Shown here one piece after another: positions 14,633 through 18,016 of a stretch of DNA of 18,016 bases (its first letter is position 1; each line of letters begins with the position of its first letter). Source of the stretch: UBA7985 sp049612785 (GTDB lineage: Bacteria; Pseudomonadota; Alphaproteobacteria; UBA7985); the NCBI GenBank assembly GCA_049612785.1, contig JBMZBW010000046.1, forward strand, positions 1 to 18,016, given 5' to 3'. Below the pieces are notes generated by a model. It did no database searches and was not told the DNA's origin. It saw nothing but the letters and a program-made list of their open reading frames with translations. The translations under genes were made by a program, and so were the position numbers.

Positions 14633-15544
14633 ATGCAGAATCGACGGCTTCAGGCCAGTATAACGCTCATGATTGGTGGTGCTTTTTGGGGCTTGCTGTG
14701 GATCCCGCTGCGCGCCATCGAGGATGTGGGCGTTGAGAAAGCTTGGGCGACGTTGGTTATCTTTGCTGCCCCGGCGATCATTCTGGTTCCATTATCGATC
14801 TACCGCTGGAAAATCATCTCGGCCCAGATGGGAACTTTTCTAGCCGTCGGGTTATTCTGCGGCGTGTCGTTTTCACTCTACGGGATGGCTGTCCTTTTGA
14901 CTGAAGTGAACCGCGCGATTCTGCTGTTCTACCTCACCCCGCTTTGGGGAACGCTGATTGGCGTGTTTATGCTCTCCGAGCGGCTGACCATTCAGCGGAT
15001 CATCGCCTTGACGCTTGGTTTTATCGGGCTTTTGGTCGTTTTGGACTTGGGAGCCAAGCTGCCTTGGCCGCGCAATCTGGGCGACTGGATGGCCTTCATC
15101 GCCGGAATCACCTGGGCCATGGGGTCAACGGTGCTCTATCGGGCTGGCGAGGTTAAAGCGATTGATCAGGCTTCATCGTTTGTGATTGGGGGCGCTGTTT
15201 GTACGATTGTGCTCATCCTCGTCACAGGCGGTTCTTTGGGCGCTATCCCGACGACAGATGCTGTGGTCAGCAGCCTACCCATCGCTGTCATGATGGCGGT
15301 GATTATCCCACCCGTGCTGGTCATGACAATTTGGCCTGTGACACTGCTCACACCGGGACGAGCGGGCATCTTGCTGATGACTGAAGTGATTTTTGGGCTG
15401 AGTTCAGCTTGGTTGCTCGCGAACGAAGTGCTTGGCGTTCGCGAGCTCTTTGGCGCGGCTCTGATCCTCAGCGCGACTGTTCTGGAAGTCACAGCCAAGG
15501 ATCAGGGTTCGAGTGTCGACGAGGCGGACGCCGAAGGGGTTTAG
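14633..15544 (+). CDS. EamA/DMT-superfamily transporter
   Basis: This 303-residue inner-membrane protein has about ten TM helices arranged as two EamA repeats (about 10-135 and 147-285). Family-typical text includes GGAFWGLLWIPLRA at the first helix, FYLTPLWGTLIGVFMLSERLT at the end of repeat 1, GDWMAFIAGITWAMGSTVLYR at the start of repeat 2 and LLMTEVIFGLSSAWLLANEVLG near the end. Members export amino acids and other metabolites; the substrate is not readable here. The ATG at 14633 is chosen over GTG at 14624 because AGGTGA overlaps that GTG and is well spaced for the ATG. The stop overlaps the convergent secreted-protein gene by TTAG. Confidence 0.88.
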   Translation: MQNRRLQASITLMIGGAFWGLLWIPLRAIEDVGVEKAWATLVIFAAPAIILVPLSIYRWKIISAQMGTFLAVGLFCGVSFSLYGMAVLLTEVNRAILLFYLTPLWGTLIGVFMLSERLTIQRIIALTLGFIGLLVVLDLGAKLPWPRNLGDWMAFIAGITWAMGSTVLYRAGEVKAIDQASSFVIGGAVCTIVLILVTGGSLGAIPTTDAVVSSLPIAVMMAVIIPPVLVMTIWPVTLLTPGRAGILLMTEVIFGLSSAWLLANEVLGVRELFGAALILSATVLEVTAKDQGSSVDEADAEGV

Positions 15545-16251
15545 CGGGATAACGTGCGCTTGCAGGCGACGTCTTCCTCGCGCACCCAACCGTACTGAAC
15601 CCCACCGCCAGACTCTCGCCAGGAGACCTTCCAGAAGCCATCGTAATAGCTTTCGACGTCAAAGGTTTTCGTCCCCCCGCCGACGTAGTGCCTTGCGATG
15701 CTCGCATTGGGGCTGGCCACGGCATAAACCGGAACACGCTCACCGCTGGCGGAGTAGGCACACCAGCAATAGTAAGGCGTTCCATCGGCCTGAATCTTCA
15801 CACCACCGCCCCGCTGCTCGGCAGTCAGATTGAGTGAAGCACTCGCGTTGGATGCGGTTGTCGTGCTGGTGGTTGTGGTTCGGGTTTCCTCAAAACCGTA
15901 AAGGCTGACGATACCGCCGCCGGTGATGATGGTGTTGCCTTCGACAGCTCCCCCATTGAATACGCTACCCTCGACATAGCGCCCCTCGATATAAGTGCCG
16001 TCGTTCAGGTAATACCCGCTGCTGGTGACCCAGATCCCATCCTCGGTGAAGTAGCCACTTGGGTCGCGGGTAACCGCCAGAGTTCCCGTTGTTTGCTGAC
16101 CGGTGAAATTATAATCGCCCGAGTTGACGTGCGTATGGGCGTCCGATGACATCCCATCTTCTTTCCACGTCGTATAAGGATGCGCCTGCGCCAGCCCAGC
16201 AGACAACAAACTCACCATTCCGGCACCCAACGCTACGATTACCCGGTACAT
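15541..16251 (-). CDS. Secreted protein with SH3-like C-terminal domain
   Basis: This 236-residue protein begins with a signal peptide MYRVIVALGAGMVSLLSAGLAQA (cleavage near 23/24). A Gly/Tyr-rich stretch of short beta-like repeats follows (about 60-115: GYFTEDGIWV, GYYLNDGTYIEGRYVEGS, NGGAVEGNTII). Next are a Thr-rich linker (TTTTSTTT, about 123-130) and a C-terminal bacterial-SH3-like region (about 160-232: VPVYAVASPNASI, KTFDVESYYDGFWKVSW, YGWVREEDV). The YYCWC and VACKR cysteines could form disulfides in the periplasm. Bacterial SH3 domains often bind peptidoglycan or peptides, so an envelope role is plausible. GAGGAA stands 8 nt before the ATG. I do not recognise a named gene. Confidence 0.78.
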   Translation of the reverse strand: MYRVIVALGAGMVSLLSAGLAQAHPYTTWKEDGMSSDAHTHVNSGDYNFTGQQTTGTLAVTRDPSGYFTEDGIWVTSSGYYLNDGTYIEGRYVEGSVFNGGAVEGNTIITGGGIVSLYGFEETRTTTTSTTTASNASASLNLTAEQRGGGVKIQADGTPYYCWCAYSASGERVPVYAVASPNASIARHYVGGGTKTFDVESYYDGFWKVSWRESGGGVQYGWVREEDVACKRTLSR

Positions 16252-16510
16252 AAATCATTCCTCAGCAGTTCTTATCATTTGCCGCATAAGCACTCGCTTT
16301 GAGGCAAACATTATTGGTTTCTGCACGCTATCACTGCATCGGATTTAGTTCAAAAGCTAAGGTTTTATGCGCCTGTGGGAAAAGACACTCGACCCCTGCA
16401 GAACGATTGCAGCCGTTTGGATGCAAATCGACACAGGAAGGCGCTTTTGAACCATCTTCGACCTTTTCACCGTTTTACGGATCGGAAGTGAATTGTTCTG
16501 AGGTGGTGTG
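16252..16510. promoter_or_regulatory. Divergent intergenic region, secreted protein / serine dehydratase
   Basis: This 259-nt region has no supportable gene. It holds two weak inverted repeats: TTTGCC/GGCAAA (16278-16283 and 16303-16308) and CTGCA/TGCAG (16395-16399 and 16407-16411). Either could be an operator, but arms this short are expected by chance now and then. No clear promoter boxes or terminator were seen. Confidence 0.4.
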
Positions 16511-17893
16511 ATGTTTCTCAGTGTTTTTGATGTCTTTAAAATCGGCGTTGGACCGAGCAGTTCGCACACCATGGGACCCATGGTGGCGGGCGGTGAGTTT
16601 TTGCAGCGCCTGCGTGAGCAAGGTTTGGCCCCGGCGCATCTGCGGGCAAGCCTCCACGGATCTTTGGCATTCACCGGCAAGGGCCATGCCTCAGACCGTG
16701 CAGTGGTTTTGGGCCTCGCTGGTTTTCTGCCCCACGACTACGACCATGCTGCCGCCGAGCGCGCGCTGGCGTCCATTGCGGAGAGCAAAACCATCACCGT
16801 GGATGGCTTGCCCACCATGGCTTTTGACCCGGAAGCCGATCTTCGTTTTGACTATGAGCAGGTGCTGGTTGGCCATGCAAACGGCATGAAGTTCATTGCA
16901 CTGGATGAAAACGGCGCGGAACTTTATCGCGAGATTTATTACAGCATCGGCGGCGGTTTCGTCGTGACAGCTGCTGAGCTCGAACACGTCGGTGAAGACG
17001 ACGAAGCGGCCATAGCCGTGGTTCCCTTCCCGTTTCGCAACGCCGAGGAAATGCTGGACATGGCCAAAACCAGCGGTCAGTCCATTGCCGAGATGAAACG
17101 TGCGAACGAGTTGACGTGCTGCTCCTCCCCCGCTGAGTTTGACACGGGCCTCGCTCGTATTTGGTCTGTCATGAAAGGCTGCATGCAGCGTGGACTGGAC
17201 GAAGCTGGCTCCCTGCCCGGCGGTCTGAACGTCAAACGACGCGCCCATGACATCCATCGTCAGTTGATCGAAGAACTGGGACAGAACGACCCGGCTCCGC
17301 ACATCATCAACGACTGGATCAGCGTTTATGCCATGGCGGTGAATGAAGAAAATGCCGCCGGTGGGCAGGTTGTGACCGCACCGACCAACGGAGCCGCTGG
17401 TGTGATCCCAGCAACGCTGATGTACTACCTCGAACACGTTCCGCACGCGACGGAGGCTGATATTCCAACCTTCCTGCTGACCGCAGCCGCGATTGGCGGG
17501 TTGATCAAAACCAACGCCAGCATCAGCGGTGCCGAAGTGGGCTGTCAGGGCGAAGTGGGTTCAGCCAGTGCAATGGCTGCTGCAGGCCTCTGTGCGGTGC
17601 TGGGTGGATCGCCCATGCAGGTAGAAAACGCTGCGGAAATTGCTCTGGAGCATCATCTGGGCATGACCTGCGACCCCGTGGGTGGTCTGGTGCAGGTTCC
17701 CTGCATCGAGCGTAACGGGCTGGGGGCCATCAAAGCTGTCAGTGCTGCCAGTTTGAGCATGCGCGGCGATGGCACACACTTTGTCAGCCTCGATAGTTGC
17801 GTGGAAACCATGCGTCAGACCGGGATCGATATGTCCGAGAAATACAAGGAAACCTCACAAGGCGGCTTGGCTGTGAACGCGGTGGCTTGCTAA
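16511..17893 (+). CDS. sdaA: L-serine dehydratase (L-serine ammonia-lyase), iron-sulfur type, single chain
   Basis: This cytosolic enzyme deaminates L-serine to pyruvate and ammonia using a [4Fe-4S] cluster rather than PLP. The 460-residue chain fuses the beta domain (about 1-160, with GPSSSHTMGPM at 14-24) and the catalytic alpha domain (about 190-460). The alpha domain includes TAPTNGAAGVIPA (289-301) and KTNASISGAEVGCQGEVG. Likely cluster cysteines are C345, C387 (GMTCDPVGG) and C398 (VPCIERN). The last residue is C460, matching the tail cysteine that caps the cluster in the Legionella enzyme. ATG at 16511 is preferred over GTG at 16508 because TGAGGTGG is best spaced for it. A FAD oxidase-type gene starts 10 nt after the stop, suggesting an amino acid catabolic operon. 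Confidence 0.95.
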   Translation: MFLSVFDVFKIGVGPSSSHTMGPMVAGGEFLQRLREQGLAPAHLRASLHGSLAFTGKGHASDRAVVLGLAGFLPHDYDHAAAERALASIAESKTITVDGLPTMAFDPEADLRFDYEQVLVGHANGMKFIALDENGAELYREIYYSIGGGFVVTAAELEHVGEDDEAAIAVVPFPFRNAEEMLDMAKTSGQSIAEMKRANELTCCSSPAEFDTGLARIWSVMKGCMQRGLDEAGSLPGGLNVKRRAHDIHRQLIEELGQNDPAPHIINDWISVYAMAVNEENAAGGQVVTAPTNGAAGVIPATLMYYLEHVPHATEADIPTFLLTAAAIGGLIKTNASISGAEVGCQGEVGSASAMAAAGLCAVLGGSPMQVENAAEIALEHHLGMTCDPVGGLVQVPCIERNGLGAIKAVSAASLSMRGDGTHFVSLDSCVETMRQTGIDMSEKYKETSQGGLAVNAVAC

Positions 17894-17903
17894 GCTCACC
17901 TCC

Positions 17904-18016
17904 ATGGGTGATCGGTTTATCATTGTTGGTGGGGGAATTGTCGGGGCGTCACTGGCCTTTGCGCTGTCCCGCGCTGGAAAAAGTGTCACGGTTCTGGAAC
18001 AGCATGCCCCGGCCTC
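17904..18016 (+). CDS. FAD-dependent oxidoreductase, DAO/glycine-oxidase type (partial, N-terminus only)
   Basis: An open frame runs from the ATG to the window edge (37 complete codons): MGDRFIIVGGGIVGASLAFA, then LSRAGKSVTVLEQHAPAS. This is the classic N-terminal FAD-binding beta-alpha-beta fold with GGGIVG as the GxGxxG loop and E at the end of strand 2 (VLEQ). DadA-, SoxB- and glycine oxidase-like enzymes begin this way. There is no clear purine-rich ribosome site before the ATG, so it may depend on coupling to serine dehydratase, which ends 10 nt upstream. The exact substrate cannot be judged from this fragment. Confidence 0.8.
   Translation, partial: MGDRFIIVGGGIVGASLAFALSRAGKSVTVLEQHAPA

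Noticed and set aside
16278..16308. TTTGCC/GGCAAA inverted repeat as a terminator
   Set aside because: The loop is 19 bases and no T run follows. It also lies upstream of both flanking genes, where a terminator would have no use.
16691..17446. 251-codon open frame antisense to serine dehydratase
   Set aside because: No domain or convincing start signals, and it is fully covered by a conserved gene with intact catalytic motifs.
1..18016. Possible CRISPR array, IS element, tRNA or phage region
   Set aside because: No spaced repeats, transposase motifs, terminal inverted repeats or cloverleaf-like segments were seen; all long stretches are explained by metabolic and transport genes.

Overview
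The window looks like chromosomal DNA of a free-living, probably marine alphaproteobacterium. The sequence is moderately GC-rich, genes are tightly packed with 1-4 nt overlaps, and the protein types (PreT/PreA pyrimidine reductase, FutA/FbpA-like iron-binding protein, enolase-superfamily racemase, one-chain L-serine dehydratase) are typical of Rhodobacterales and Hyphomicrobiales. This placement rests on style and gene content, not on a marker gene. I see no rRNA, tRNA, CRISPR array, insertion sequence or phage gene.

Region 1 (1-7811, all minus strand) is one operon-like block for reductive pyrimidine (uracil/thymine) catabolism with a dedicated importer. In transcription order it encodes PreT (flavin/Fe-S electron-input subunit), PreA (FMN/Fe-S pyrimidine-reducing subunit), an M20-type N-carbamoyl-beta-amino acid amidohydrolase, dihydropyrimidinase, an ABC ATPase and two ABC permeases; the second permease runs off the left edge. 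Together these would import a pyrimidine-like compound, reduce it, open the ring and release beta-alanine or beta-aminoisobutyrate, ammonia and CO2. No substrate-binding protein, regulator or downstream transaminase lies in the window.

Region 2 (7812-8097) is an AT-richer divergent control region with a TCGCA-AA-TGCGA inverted repeat on the preT side. Near the plus-strand gene it has a TTGACA box flanked by two copies of a 14-bp ACTRTTTTAGTMCC repeat.

Region 3 (8098-10264, plus) holds a secreted iron-binding-type protein with no permease beside it. An enolase-superfamily enzyme of the cis-3-hydroxyproline dehydratase / hydroxyproline-betaine epimerase type follows 25 nt later. Region 4 (10261-11771) holds a SAM methyltransferase (minus) and a divergent 2-oxoglutarate/Fe(II) oxygenase (plus).

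Region 5 (11768-14404, minus) is a two-gene unit: a saccharopine-dehydrogenase-like (trans-acting enoyl reductase-like) oxidoreductase followed by a polytopic transporter. Region 6 (14405-16251) has a divergent EamA/DMT exporter facing a secreted protein with an SH3-like C-terminus. Region 7 (16511-18016, plus) has L-serine dehydratase and the start of a FAD-dependent amine/amino acid oxidase-type gene.

The pyrimidine block is a known pathway. I find no convincing wholly new system. The items most worth a second look are the repeat-flanked promoter of the orphan iron-binding protein, that protein's altered metal site and unusual partner gene, the HxD oxygenase related in style to amino acid halogenases, and three convergent gene pairs that all overlap by the same TTAG tetranucleotide.
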